Notes: a model not told the origin generated them from the letters alone. A stretch of DNA of 64,000 bases from Sedimentisphaera salicampi (GCF_002117005.1 NZ_CP021023.1:1116001-1180000), one strand, 5' to 3'; positions 38,668-46,770 are shown, numbered from the stretch's first letter. Numbers and translations: made by a program.

Positions 38668-40184
38668 CAAAGAACCATTCTCCCTCTTTCATCAAGACAG
38701 GAAATAGCAAACTCCTCGCCCTTCATCTCAGGCCTCTGCTTGATCTCAATTACCTTCTCGCTTTCGTTTTCGGCTTCGCATATCACTGCTCTTTTGCTGT
38801 TCAAAAGGTGCTCTGCTATCTCAGAAGAAGTTTCAACAAGCACTTTAACAGTTCGCTTGTTGGCAAGGGCAATCTGTACTTCTCGAAGTATTTCCACGGC
38901 AACCGATTCTGCGCATTTTATCAGACCTGACCCCCCGCAGACCGGACACTCCCTGAAAAGGCTCCTCTCCAGCGAAGGCCTCATTCGCTGCCTTGTCATC
39001 TCTACAAGGCAAAACTGGCTCATACGCAGTATTCGATATTTTGCCCTGTCCGGCTTAACGGCATCTCTGAATGCCTTCTCAACCCTTTTGCGGTTAGCGG
39101 CTATTTCCATATCTATGAAATCACATACGATTATACCGCCCATATCCCTTAACCTAAGCTGGCGGGCAATTTCTTTTGCAGCTTCAAGATTTGTCTGCAG
39201 AGCGGTTTGCTCAATATCTTTGTACTTCTTGGCCCTTGCGCTGTTTACATCAATCGCCACGAGGGCTTCAGTTTGCTCGATAACAATCGTGCCGCCGCCG
39301 CGAAGCTCGACCTTGCGCTGCTTAACCTTGTTAACCGCTTCCTCAATCCAGTATTTGTGGAACAGAGGTTCTGAGGAATTGTAGTAGCTTATTCGCTTTT
39401 TGTATCTCGGCTGAGTTATTTCGAAGAAATCTTTAATCTTGTTTGTAACGTTTTCAGAATCACACACCACCCGCTTGACTGTAGTATTGAAAACATCTCT
39501 AACCGCCCTTATCGCGAGGTCTGATTCTCTGTAGAGCTCTGCTGGCGGCTGCCTCTTGTTCATCCGCTTTTTGATGGATTCCCACAGCCTTGTGAGATAT
39601 TTGAGATCCATCTGTATATCTCTTTTGTTTGCAAGCTCTCCAGCAGTTCTAACGATGAAGCCTGCATCCTCAGGCCCCTCGAGCTCGGAAATAATGCCCT
39701 TGAGCCGTTTCCTGCTCTCCTCATTCTCAATCCTCTGTGAAACCCCTACCTTATTCATCCACGGCATCAAAACAAGATATTTACCCGGAAGTGAAAGATA
39801 CGTTGTAACGGCGGGGCCTTTAGTTCCCACGCCTTCCTTTATAACCTGCACAACAATCTTCTGCCCGGGCTTGATGCACTTTCTGATTGGAGGCCTTTTC
39901 TTGAGGCCGGTACGTTTGCCGATCTTCTCCTTAGCGCCTTCGTTTACATAGTACCTCGGATGGATATCGCTTATATGAAGAAAGCCATGGCGTTTCTCAC
40001 CGTAATCTACGAATGCCGCCTGGATACTCGACTCTACATTTATAACCTTACCCAAATAGATATTGTTCACGCAGGAATTATCGTCTTCCCGCTCCATGTA
40101 AAGTTCTTCAAGAGCGCCATCCTGCAAAACCGCAACCCGGCATTCTTCGCCTTGGGTTACATTTATCAGCATTTCTCTTGACAT
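38667..40184 (-). CDS. rng: Ribonuclease E/G family protein
   Basis: 505 residues, RNase G-like in size. An S1 domain (about 35-125, interrupted by a Lys/Arg-rich insertion GKRTGLKKRPPIRK) precedes the catalytic core with VAIDVNSARAK and CDFIDMEI; the Asp residues bind Mg. The Zn-link reads CPVCGGSG near 420. It processes rRNA and degrades mRNA in the cytoplasm. There is no long RNase E scaffold tail. DUF2344 upstream is its usual neighbour. Confidence 0.92.
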   Translation of the reverse strand: MSREMLINVTQGEECRVAVLQDGALEELYMEREDDNSCVNNIYLGKVINVESSIQAAFVDYGEKRHGFLHISDIHPRYYVNEGAKEKIGKRTGLKKRPPIRKCIKPGQKIVVQVIKEGVGTKGPAVTTYLSLPGKYLVLMPWMNKVGVSQRIENEESRKRLKGIISELEGPEDAGFIVRTAGELANKRDIQMDLKYLTRLWESIKKRMNKRQPPAELYRESDLAIRAVRDVFNTTVKRVVCDSENVTNKIKDFFEITQPRYKKRISYYNSSEPLFHKYWIEEAVNKVKQRKVELRGGGTIVIEQTEALVAIDVNSARAKKYKDIEQTALQTNLEAAKEIARQLRLRDMGGIIVCDFIDMEIAANRKRVEKAFRDAVKPDRAKYRILRMSQFCLVEMTRQRMRPSLERSLFRECPVCGGSGLIKCAESVAVEILREVQIALANKRTVKVLVETSSEIAEHLLNSKRAVICEAENESEKVIEIKQRPEMKGEEFAISCLDERGRMVL

Positions 40185-40314
40185 TGCTAAAACCCTTTAT
40201 AATTCGGGGGTAAGCAGCTGAACGCAAACCTAATACCTGATAAGCTTTTTCCAATAAACCGCCGAGACCGCTTGCCTAGAAACGATTCATTAGAGAAAGC
40301 CTAATTGTCAGCTG

Positions 40315-40965
40315 CTATGCCCACCCTATATTTATTCTTACTATTCTGCTCAGGTCGGTATCATCGTAACCGGCCAGCTTTAATATTTCTCCGGCCTTTA
40401 ATGTGCCGGAGCTGGAAAAATTCACCTTCAGCTTGAGCCCGTTTTCTTCCGGCTTGAGCCTTTCAATAAGCTGTGCAAGCGGAAGAACCTTTATTTTTCC
40501 TGTTTTGTGTTTCTTACGGGTAAACTGAAAATCTTTCGATTCTATTTTTTCTGTAATATCAGATTTTACAGCCTCGGCTTCCTCGCCGCTGCATCTGATA
40601 AGATAAGTAACATCACTAACTTGGCAACCCTTTTTCCCCGAATACTGCTCGGCTGAGATTACAGAAATGCCCTCAGGAAGCTGCTCATTGAGCTTTTTTC
40701 TGATTAGCACCGAATCAATCTGCGAGGCAGGACGCTCGAGCTGAACAACGCACAGCTCACAAAGAGACTCAACTCCCACATTCTTGGGAAGCGGCAGTGA
40801 AAATCTCGGGTGCGGATTGAAGCCCTGGGAAAATCTAAGCGGGAGCTTTGCCCTTATGCACGCCCTTATCAAAACCGTCATCACCTCCTGATGGGAAAGG
40901 AAGGCCGTTCCATCGGAAATCTGGTACACCATAAAAAGGGTTGAAAAATCTTCCCCGTCCTGCAT
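40315..40965 (-). CDS. DUF2344 (TIGR03936-type) radical-SAM-associated protein
   Basis: 216 residues from the ATG at 40965; a GTG one codon earlier is equally open. The family signature is FSQGFNPHPRFSLPLPKNVGVES in shortened form: SQGFNPHPR then LPLPKNVGVES. In many bacteria this domain is fused to or follows a radical-SAM protein and precedes RNase G; here the radical-SAM part is absent and PtsI is upstream instead. Its role in RNA or tRNA modification is suspected but not proven. Confidence 0.82.
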   Translation of the reverse strand: MQDGEDFSTLFMVYQISDGTAFLSHQEVMTVLIRACIRAKLPLRFSQGFNPHPRFSLPLPKNVGVESLCELCVVQLERPASQIDSVLIRKKLNEQLPEGISVISAEQYSGKKGCQVSDVTYLIRCSGEEAEAVKSDITEKIESKDFQFTRKKHKTGKIKVLPLAQLIERLKPEENGLKLKVNFSSSGTLKAGEILKLAGYDDTDLSRIVRINIGWA

Positions 40966-42707
40966 CACTGCACCTCTGGGACTATTCCCATAAGCGTATC
41001 CCTCAGATAGTTTACTATAGAACGCCTTGTCTCAAGGCAGCCTGCTCTTCTTGCCACCTCTTCGCAAGTTGGGATGTCCAGAGCCCTTATAACAAGCTTA
41101 ATCTCCGGAATCCGCGGAGCTGCCACGGAAAGCCTTCGAACACCAAGGCCTAACAGAAGGGGCACAAACTCAGGCTCCGATGCCATCTCTCCGCAAACGC
41201 ACACTTCTGTGCCGGCCTTTTTGGCATTTCGCACAACTTCCTTTATAAGCTTTATCACAGCGGGCTGGCCGGGCGAATACAGGCTAGCAAGCTTTTCGTT
41301 CGCTCTGTCCACAGCGAGGGTGTATTGAATGAGATCGTTCGTGCCGATGCTGAAAAAATCCACCTCTTTTGCAAGAAAAGCTGAGATCAAGGCAGAGCTG
41401 GGGGTTTCAATCATTATGCCTATTTTGATATTGAAATCGTAATCAAAGCCGTCATCTGCAAGGTCTTCCATTACATCCCGGACAACCATCTTTGCATGGC
41501 GAACTTCCTCGACAGTTGTGATAAGAGGAAACATCAGCTTGATATCTCCCTCAGCACTTGCCCTTAGAATAGCCCGAAGCTGGGTTCTGAAAAGCGGAAG
41601 ATTCGCTGTTGTGAGGCAGTATCTTATAGAACGCAAGCCGAGAACGGGGTTTGTTTCGGTTGGGAATTTCCCGTCTGAGGGCATTTTATCTGCGCCCAGA
41701 TCCATCGTTCTTATAACGAGCGGTCGTCCGGCGAGCCTTCTTATCACATCCATATAGGCATCGTAATGCTCCTGCTCGGAAGGCATTTTCTCACTCTGCA
41801 AATACAAAAACTCAGTTCTGTACAGCCCTACCCCGTCTCCACCTTTCGAGGCCACAATATCCGCCTCCTGCGGAAGCTCGATATTACCGCCGAGTGAAAC
41901 ATTCACACCGTCGGTTGTCTCTGCGGGCAAATCGCAGGTTTTCTGGAGCTGCTGCTCTACTGCAATCGTATCATCGCTGTATCTGCGGTATTCCTCGAGG
42001 GTTTCAGAATCGGGGCGTATGAGAACTGTGCCTTTATAGCCGTCAAGGATTATCGTATCGCCGTCCTCAGCGGAGGATGTGATATCCTCAAGGGCAACGA
42101 TTGCAGGTATGCCGATTGATCTTGCCACAATAGCAGTATGGCTGGTTCTCCCGCCAGCATTTGTTGCAAAGCCCTTTACGTAGTCGAGATTGAGCGAAGC
42201 GGTCTGGGTGGGGCTTAGGTCATTAGCTATAACCACACATTCCTCGTTTATGCTTCCCAAATCGTAGCATTCTTTTTTGGTAAGCACGCGAAGAAGCCTT
42301 TTCTCAATATCGTATATATCGCTCACCCTCTCCCTTACATAGTTGTCCGGCGAGCTGGAAAGCGTTCCCGATATCTCTTTGAAAACACTTGATACTGCAT
42401 ACTCAGCACATACAGACTTTTCTCTGATTCTCTTAGATACCCTCTTGATAAGAGAATCATCGCTCAGGAAACCAACGTGAACAGCAAAAATATCTCTTAT
42501 CCCGCTGTCATCGCTTCCGTACTTACTGCTGAGCTCACGCACCTGCTCTGCGGCGTTTTTAAAAGCCTTTTCAACCCTTTCAACCTCATCCTCAATCTGT
42601 TCGGTCTCAATTACCTTGTGCTGAATTCTGAAATCTTCAGCCTCAAGCAGGCAGCATTTTGATATTATAATTCCCGGTGAAACCGGTATGCCGTTTTTAA
42701 TTTCCAT
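40965..42707 (-). CDS. ptsI: Phosphoenolpyruvate-protein phosphotransferase (PTS enzyme I)
   Basis: 580 residues from the ATG at 42707. The phosphohistidine site GGRTSHTAIVARS lies near residue 190. The PEP-binding barrel has GVGLYRTEFLYL and the C-terminal SIGTNDLIQYTLAVDR with CGEMASEP. It takes phosphate from PEP to HPr. No sugar permease is nearby; with HPr and EIIA beside it, the set resembles a regulatory PTS. It ends overlapping DUF2344 by a few bases. Confidence 0.95.
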   Translation of the reverse strand: MEIKNGIPVSPGIIISKCCLLEAEDFRIQHKVIETEQIEDEVERVEKAFKNAAEQVRELSSKYGSDDSGIRDIFAVHVGFLSDDSLIKRVSKRIREKSVCAEYAVSSVFKEISGTLSSSPDNYVRERVSDIYDIEKRLLRVLTKKECYDLGSINEECVVIANDLSPTQTASLNLDYVKGFATNAGGRTSHTAIVARSIGIPAIVALEDITSSAEDGDTIILDGYKGTVLIRPDSETLEEYRRYSDDTIAVEQQLQKTCDLPAETTDGVNVSLGGNIELPQEADIVASKGGDGVGLYRTEFLYLQSEKMPSEQEHYDAYMDVIRRLAGRPLVIRTMDLGADKMPSDGKFPTETNPVLGLRSIRYCLTTANLPLFRTQLRAILRASAEGDIKLMFPLITTVEEVRHAKMVVRDVMEDLADDGFDYDFNIKIGIMIETPSSALISAFLAKEVDFFSIGTNDLIQYTLAVDRANEKLASLYSPGQPAVIKLIKEVVRNAKKAGTEVCVCGEMASEPEFVPLLLGLGVRRLSVAAPRIPEIKLVIRALDIPTCEEVARRAGCLETRRSIVNYLRDTLMGIVPEVQ

Positions 42708-42737
42708 CAATTCCCAACCTTTAGCCAGAATTCCAAA

Positions 42738-43019
42738 TCAGCTGTTCCCCGCCTCAGACTCAATAAGAGTTTCCTCTATGAGCTCTCTGAGCGCCTCAAG
42801 GGCTTCTCCAGAATCTTCGCCGTCTGCTGAAATAGTAATATCCTCGCCGGAAGGTACAACGAGAGTCATTATTTCCATAATGCTTTTGCCGTTGACCTTG
42901 TTCTCGCCGTTAGCAATTGTAATTTCGCTGCTGAAATTACTTGCAAGCTCGGAAATCTGCATTGCAGGCCTCATATGCAGTCCTTCCGGCATCATAATTT
43001 TGACAACTATTTCATTCAT
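42738..43019 (-). CDS. ptsH: PTS phosphocarrier protein HPr
   Basis: 93 residues. His15 sits in GLHMRPA (Met in place of the usual Ala after His). Ser46 sits in VNGKSIMEIMTL, the site used by HPr kinase in bacteria with that enzyme. It relays phosphate from enzyme I to EIIA. The C-terminal acidic tail (EEETL-type, ending ESEAGNS) is a few residues longer than in model HPr. It lies between EIIA and ptsI. Confidence 0.93.
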   Translation of the reverse strand: MNEIVVKIMMPEGLHMRPAMQISELASNFSSEITIANGENKVNGKSIMEIMTLVVPSGEDITISADGEDSGEALEALRELIEETLIESEAGNS

Positions 43020-43039
43020 CTTATTGAAGACCTGTCTGG

Positions 43040-43510
43040 TTATATCTCGTCTCTGTCTGCTTCCTCAAGCAGAGTAACCACGTCTTCAGTGCTTTTAGAC
43101 TGTCTCAGGAAACTCCTGAAATCATCCTTTTGAAGATTTTTGAAAATCAGTTCCATAGCCGAAAGGTGCTCTTCCGGACTGCCTTCAGGTCCTATTACGA
43201 GAAAAACCGAATAGACGAGCTGCTTGTCCAGAGATAAGAAATCTACACCTTCTGAGCTCAAACCGAAAGCGCCTACGGGGGAGTTAACCAGATAAGACTT
43301 CACATGAGGCACGGCAACACCCTTGCCGATTCCAGTGCTTGCCTCATTTTCTCTGTCTATTACAGCCTTTACTGCCTGATCCCTGTTAACCTTTTCCAAC
43401 TGACCTGCATCAACAAGACTGTCAACCAGCTCAGTTATAACGCCGTCCCTATCGGTTGATTTAAGTTTAGCTACTATCGCCTCTGGACAAACCAGCCCGT
43501 TCAGTTTCAT
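43040..43510 (-). CDS. ptsN: PTS EIIA protein, fructose/nitrogen type (PtsN-like)
   Basis: 156 residues from the ATG at 43510, chosen for GGAG six bases upstream; a TTG six codons earlier lacks one. The active His is in GVAVPHVKSYLV (about residue 69). There is no EIIB or EIIC, so it is more likely a regulatory EIIA (EIIANtr) than part of a sugar permease. The neighbours hpf upstream and ptsH/ptsI downstream match rpoN-region logic in proteobacteria, though rpoN is not seen here. Confidence 0.88.
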   Translation of the reverse strand: MKLNGLVCPEAIVAKLKSTDRDGVITELVDSLVDAGQLEKVNRDQAVKAVIDRENEASTGIGKGVAVPHVKSYLVNSPVGAFGLSSEGVDFLSLDKQLVYSVFLVIGPEGSPEEHLSAMELIFKNLQKDDFRSFLRQSKSTEDVVTLLEEADRDEI

Positions 43511-43537
43511 ATTATTCTCCAATTTCAATTCTCAGTA

Positions 43538-43852
43538 TCACCCGGCGTGCATCGGGTTTCTTTCCTTTTCTTTAATCTTCTTAAGCTGCCTTTCGGCCTT
43601 TTCGAAAGCCTCATCTATAATTTTAAAGAGATTGTCATCTTCCTCACCTTGCACCTTAACCACAAGCGGGGGATTATGTCCGCCTTTTGTAATCACTTCC
43701 ACTTTTGTAGTTTTTCCCTCTCCGCCATCTATTATTGTTTCAATAGACTCAACTGAACTGTAAAATTTCGGGAGCTTGTTAGCCTTAAGCTCTACGTGCT
43801 CTTTGATCCCTCGAGTTACCTCGAAATGTCTGCCTGTCAGTTTAAGTTCCAT
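43538..43852 (-). CDS. hpf: Ribosome hibernation-promoting factor, short form
   Basis: 104 residues. The N-terminal pattern LTGRHFEVTRGIKEHVELKANKL is that of HPF/YfiA (core GRHFEVTRGIKEHVE). The protein lacks the C-terminal dimerisation domain of long HPF. It inactivates ribosomes in stationary phase. It lies immediately upstream of the EIIA gene, as hpf does beside ptsN in many Gram-negative bacteria. Confidence 0.92.
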   Translation of the reverse strand: MELKLTGRHFEVTRGIKEHVELKANKLPKFYSSVESIETIIDGGEGKTTKVEVITKGGHNPPLVVKVQGEEDDNLFKIIDEAFEKAERQLKKIKEKERNPMHAG

Positions 43853-43901
43853 AATTTTCTCCTTTATAATTAATAAATTAACAGCTCAGTCGAAAATACG
43901 C

Positions 43902-44597
43902 TCACTCACTGTTTTGTGTTTGCTCAAGCTGCAAACCTTCCCACTCCGACGGCGTTATCACGCCTCCGCTTATAGTGAATCTGAGCGCTTCTTCTACAGT
44001 CATATCCAGATCTATCACACTTCCCGCCGGCACCATAATAACGTAGCCGGTAAAAGGCGTAGGGGAGCTGGGGATAAAGATCGAAACCAGATCCATATCC
44101 AAACTCGCCGTAACCTGATCTATACCCGAGCCGGTTACCATACCCACAGACCATATCCCAGCACGGGGATACTCTACAGCTACAACCTTCTTAAAGGCAA
44201 TAGAATGCCGCGAAAAGACGCTGTCTGTTACCTGTTTGATATTCGGGTATATATTCCTGACTATCGGGGCTCTTGCCGCAAGATTCTCAAAATATTTCCA
44301 TATTGTTTTCCCGACTACGCTGGCAAGAAAAGCACCGAGAAAACAGACTGCAATGAATATAACCAGAAAACCCGCTGTCTGGCCTTTCCCGTTTACCCAG
44401 AACTGAATAAGCTCTTCTTTGGGCTGGTCGCTGCCTGCCCATATTATCAGCTTTACTATAAAGCCGTTTATATGCCTGCTCAAATTCTCCTGTATGAACA
44501 GATAAAACTGAACAAACAGCCAGATAGTCAGGATAGTCGGGAGTAATGCTGCAACGCCTCGGAGAAAGTAGTTTCTTATATCCCTGAATACTCTCAT
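43902..44597 (-). CDS. DUF502 membrane protein
   Basis: 231 residues. Two membrane segments (about 13-35 and 70-95) are followed by a C-terminal soluble domain with VRNIYPNIKQVTDS, VEYPRAGIWSVGMVTG and the family's SPTPFTGYVIMVPAG. DUF502 proteins are inner-membrane proteins of unsettled function. It is the first gene of the minus-strand cluster and has its own promoter. Confidence 0.85.
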   Translation of the reverse strand: MRVFRDIRNYFLRGVAALLPTILTIWLFVQFYLFIQENLSRHINGFIVKLIIWAGSDQPKEELIQFWVNGKGQTAGFLVIFIAVCFLGAFLASVVGKTIWKYFENLAARAPIVRNIYPNIKQVTDSVFSRHSIAFKKVVAVEYPRAGIWSVGMVTGSGIDQVTASLDMDLVSIFIPSSPTPFTGYVIMVPAGSVIDLDMTVEEALRFTISGGVITPSEWEGLQLEQTQNSE

Positions 44598-44642
44598 AAG
44601 TCTTTTGACTAAACCTAGTTCGTTTTTATATTTCTCTAATAA

Positions 44643-44671
44643 ATTTTACTATTAAAATGGATTATAGTCAA
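44643..44671 (-). promoter_or_regulatory. Promoter of the DUF502-hpf-pts cluster
   Basis: On the minus strand TTGACT, 17 bp, TAAAAT, about 45 bp upstream of the DUF502 ATG. One mismatch in each box. Confidence 0.6.
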
Positions 44672-44759
44672 CAGAAAATGGATTTATCGGGGATAAGAAT
44701 TAAAGGCAATGTAATACTGGTAATAAAAAGTATAACCGCTAATGACATCCAGCTTTGGG

Positions 44760-44930
44760 ACGTTAATAATATTTTTTTACTGAGCCTGTCCGCCGAAGGC
44801 GGAGAGGACTCGGAGGATCACGGAGGAGGATGTGATAAAGATAGTGGCCTGTGGCGAGGGGCAGAGTAGCTCGTGGCAAAATCATTAGTGAAAAATTAGA
44901 GCTGATTAGCGTCTGAAATTATCTCCCCTC
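44760..44930 (+). repeat. Dispersed intergenic repeat copy
   Basis: Begins with a GAGCCTGTCCGCC hairpin (TCCGCCGAAGGCGGA), then AGGATCACGGAGGAGGATGTG, GATAAAGATAGTGGCC, and ends AAATCATTAGTGAAAAATTAG with GATTAGCG. The last two blocks are the ones split by the IS element at 20354-21760. A further piece (CATCAGAGCAGGATTATG, about 44969) recurs near 46571. Confidence 0.85.
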
Positions 44931-45059
44931 CGTTTCCTCCGGTAACTCCGTGTAAAAATCAATTTAAACATCAGAGCAGGATTATGTATTGCGTTTAAGC
45001 GTCCTGCTGGCAGAGAGCTTTCCCTCATTTATGAAAATGTTTTCTCTGATGTAAAAGAG

Positions 45060-45200
45060 AGTTAAACCGAGTCTGTCCGCCGGAGGCGGAGAGGAAGCGG
45101 AGATAACGGAGAGGATGTTAATATATTATATTTAAAAATCCTCTGTGCCCCTCCGCGTGCCTCGGTGGTTAATATATATCTTTTCTCTCCGTGGTTAATG
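45060..45200 (+). repeat. Partial repeat copy with cereal-rich CCGTGG-type words
   Basis: Holds another GTCCGCCGGAGGCGGAGAGG hairpin at about 45067-45090, then CTCTGTGCCCCTCCGCGTGC and CTCCGTGGTTAATG words. These recur, in shortened form, at 46100-46130. No gene seen. Confidence 0.7.
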
Positions 45201-45400
45201 TTTTTTTACTGAACCTGTCCGCCGGAGGCGGAGAGGGCTCGGAGGATCACGGAGGAGGATGTGATAAATTAGACAGGATTAACAAGATTTACAGGATGAG
45301 ATAAATACAATGGCAGAGCTGTAAGTCCGCCTGCGGCGGATTGCGAGTAGCAAAATCATTAGAGAAAAATTAGAGCAGATTAGCGGTTAGTTTAAATAGG
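45195..45400 (+). repeat. Dispersed intergenic repeat copy (longest uninterrupted)
   Basis: Order of modules: CTGTCCGCCGGAGGCGGAG hairpin, AGGATCACGGAGGAGGATGTG, GATAAATTAGACAGGATTAA, AGATTTACAGGATGAG, a second hairpin TCCGCCTGCGGCGGA (about 45332), then AAATCATTAGAGAAAAATTAG and GATTAGCGG. It is the best prototype for the family in this window. Confidence 0.85.
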
Positions 45401-45418
45401 GACAGTTACCCATTTATT

Positions 45419-45500
45419 AGTTTGGCTTTTGGTAGTGAGTAATCTTTCCCTCCCTTCAGCACAAAAGCATATCCGGAAGGCTCGGCCACATTACTCTTTT
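45419..45500 (-). repeat. 82-bp direct repeat, copy 1
   Basis: Nearly identical to 45783-45864 (two differences). Translated on the minus strand it gives the EPSGYAFVLKGGKDYSLPK segment, but here it lies beyond the stop of the remnant gene and reads into a stop after KAKLINKW. Confidence 0.85.
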
Positions 45501-45526
45501 AATAGTTCTTTTCTTTTACGTGGGAA

Positions 45527-45595
45527 TTTCTCCCACACTTTTGTGAACGTTTTTCCCACACTTTTGTGAACGTTTTTCCCACACCTTTGGGAAGT
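45527..45595. repeat. 23-bp tandem repeat (three copies)
   Basis: Units of TTTTTCCCACACTTTTGTGA plus ACG at 45527-45549 and 45550-45572, then a diverged third copy to about 45594. The period is not a multiple of three, so it shifts the reading frame of the overlapping remnant gene. Confidence 0.85.
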
Positions 45596-45766
45596 TTTTC
45601 CCACAGTCAGACGTTGGGGGTGCGGGAGTTTCTCCCACACTGCTGTGAACGGTTTTCCCACAGTTAGGCGTTGGGGGTGTAGGAGTTTTTCCCACATTGC
45701 TGTGAACGTTTTTCCCACAGTCAGACGCTGGGGGTGTGGGAGTTTCTCCCACACTGCTGCGAACGT
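45596..45766. repeat. 57-bp tandem array A (three copies)
   Basis: Units start at 45596, 45653 and 45710. Each contains TTTTCCCACAGT, then GCGTTGGGGGTG-like sequence, then TCCCACACTGCTGTGAACG. The word CCCACA occurs twice per unit. Confidence 0.9.
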
Positions 45767-45782
45767 TTTTTGGTACTCTTCG

Positions 45783-45864
45783 AGTTTGGCTTTTGGAAGT
45801 GAGTAATCTTTCCCTCCCTTCAGCACAAAAGCATATCCGGAAGGCTCGTCCACATTACTCTTTT
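45783..45864 (-). repeat. 82-bp direct repeat, copy 2
   Basis: Second copy of 45419-45500, 364 bp away, flanking array A. This copy lies inside the remnant frame and codes for EPSGYAFVLKGGKDYSLPK. Confidence 0.85.
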
Positions 45865-45908
45865 CTTTTCTTATTCTTTTATGGTCTAATTTTCGGACAG
45901 GTTCCTGT

Positions 45909-46039
45909 CTGGTTTTCGGGCAGGTACCGGTCGGATTTTCGGACTGGTCGGTTTTCCCTACCGGTCTGGTTTTCGGGCAGGTACCGGTCTGATTTTCGGA
46001 CTGGTCGGTTTTCCCTACCGGTTGGGTTTTCGGGCAGGT
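45909..46039. repeat. 57-bp tandem array B (two full copies and a partial)
   Basis: Units at 45909-45965 and 45966-46022 plus the start of a third. Each holds TGGTTTTCGGGCAGGTACCG and GGACTGGTCGGTTTTCCC. Unrelated in sequence to array A but with the same 57-bp period. Confidence 0.9.
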
Positions 46040-46099
46040 TTTGTAAATGTTTGACTTCCCGATACCCTGCTGCTGTCTCGGCATACAATTTAAAGAACA

Positions 46100-46345
46100 T
46101 ATGTGCCCCGCGGTGGTTAATTTCTTTTTTCTCTACAGAACCTGTCCGCCGAAGGCGGAGAGGACTCAGAGGATCACGGAGGAGGATGTGATAAATTAGA
46201 CAGGATTAACAAGATTTACAGGATGAGATAAAGATTTCATATTAATTTTAAATTGGCTTTCTCCATCAAAAAAACTTATCTTAAATCATTAGTGAAAAAT
46301 TAGTGCAGATTAGCGGCTTATATATCTCAGCGGAAATTAGCGGCT
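46100..46345 (+). repeat. Dispersed intergenic repeat copy
   Basis: CCTGTCCGCCGAAGGCGGAG hairpin, AGGATCACGGAGGAGGATGTG, GATAAATTAGACAGGATTAA, AGATTTACAGGATGAG, an unrelated AT-rich insert, AAATCATTAGTGAAAAATTAG, and GGCTGGACAAGGTGGACTCG. The last module matches the reverse of 20283-20310 beside the IS. Confidence 0.85.
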
Positions 46346-46399
46346 GGACAAGGTGGACTCGGTCGGTGGAACTTTTGCCTTTTCATTGCCTATTGTCCA

Positions 46400-46610
46400 C
46401 TTATTTCGCCCCGCCTGCGGCGGGCCTACATGCGTGGCTCGGTTTAAACATTAGTTTTGTGAAATCGCTGCGTAATACTAACGACAATCAGAGCCGTGCG
46501 TGGAGTCCGCCGAAGGCGAAGAGCCTGTCCGCCGCAGGCGGACTGGCTCTGTCAAAAAAAACACTGTCCACATCAGAGCAGGATTATGTATTGCGTAGCA
46601 GCTTAGCTGC
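46400..46610 (+). repeat. Dispersed repeat, second type
   Basis: GCGTGGCTCGGTTTAAA, GCGTAATACTAACGACAATC and GTGGAGTCCGCCGAAGGCG recur inverted at 26816-26905. It then has a TCCGCCGCAGGCGGA hairpin and the CATCAGAGCAGGATTATG word shared with 44969. The 160 bp from there to the GH2 gene show nothing firm beyond a weak promoter-like TTTACC (about 46713). Confidence 0.8.
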
Positions 46611-46770
46611 CCAAAAGAATTGCCGCACTCCCCCGCTTGATTTTTCTTCTTTACTTTTCCCCGCATTTCAAATATAAAAAAGCCCGCAGATTTTCGATAT
46701 GGGAATGGAAATTTTACCAATGGTATAGAGACGGTTATGTATTATTCAGATTCACAGGGAGACTTGCCTT

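Larger units (their letters stand above)
45491..46084 (-). pseudogene. Remnant of a replication-type gene filled with 57-bp tandem repeats
   Basis: A 197-codon frame. The N-terminal QQQGIGKSNIYK and the central SGYAFVLKGGKDYSLPKAKLEEYQ look like linker and C-terminal pieces of replication or phage-type winged-helix proteins (memory, not a search). Between and after them lie repeat-coded stretches: CPKTRPVGKTDQSENPTGT and VGKTFTAVWEKLPHPQRLT, each 19 residues. The 5' end runs into a dispersed repeat and the last repeats shift frame, so I regard it as a decayed gene rather than a functional one. An expressed repeat protein cannot be excluded. Confidence 0.5.

Noticed and set aside
44657-44869. 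70-residue frame starting MDYSQQKMD
   Set aside because: Its second half is the dispersed repeat read through, and its start overlaps the divergent promoter.
45520-45770. DnaA-box cluster (replication origin)
   Set aside because: The recurring word is TTTTCCCACA, one base longer than TTTTCCACA or TTATCCACA. No adjacent AT-rich unwinding region or dnaA gene is visible, and dnaN lies 27 kb away.
45527-46039. CRISPR-like regular spacing of repeats
   Set aside because: The units are directly tandem with no unique spacers, no cas genes are near, and the periods (23 and 57 bp) are simple tandem duplications.
45879-46100. 73-residue frame starting MFFKLYAETAAG
   Set aside because: It reads the 57-bp array B in a second frame. 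Arrays with a period divisible by three stay open in several frames, so this adds no evidence of coding.
46303-46677. 124-residue frame across the second repeat type
   Set aside because: It consists of repeat modules read in one frame; no ribosome-binding site and no recognisable motif.
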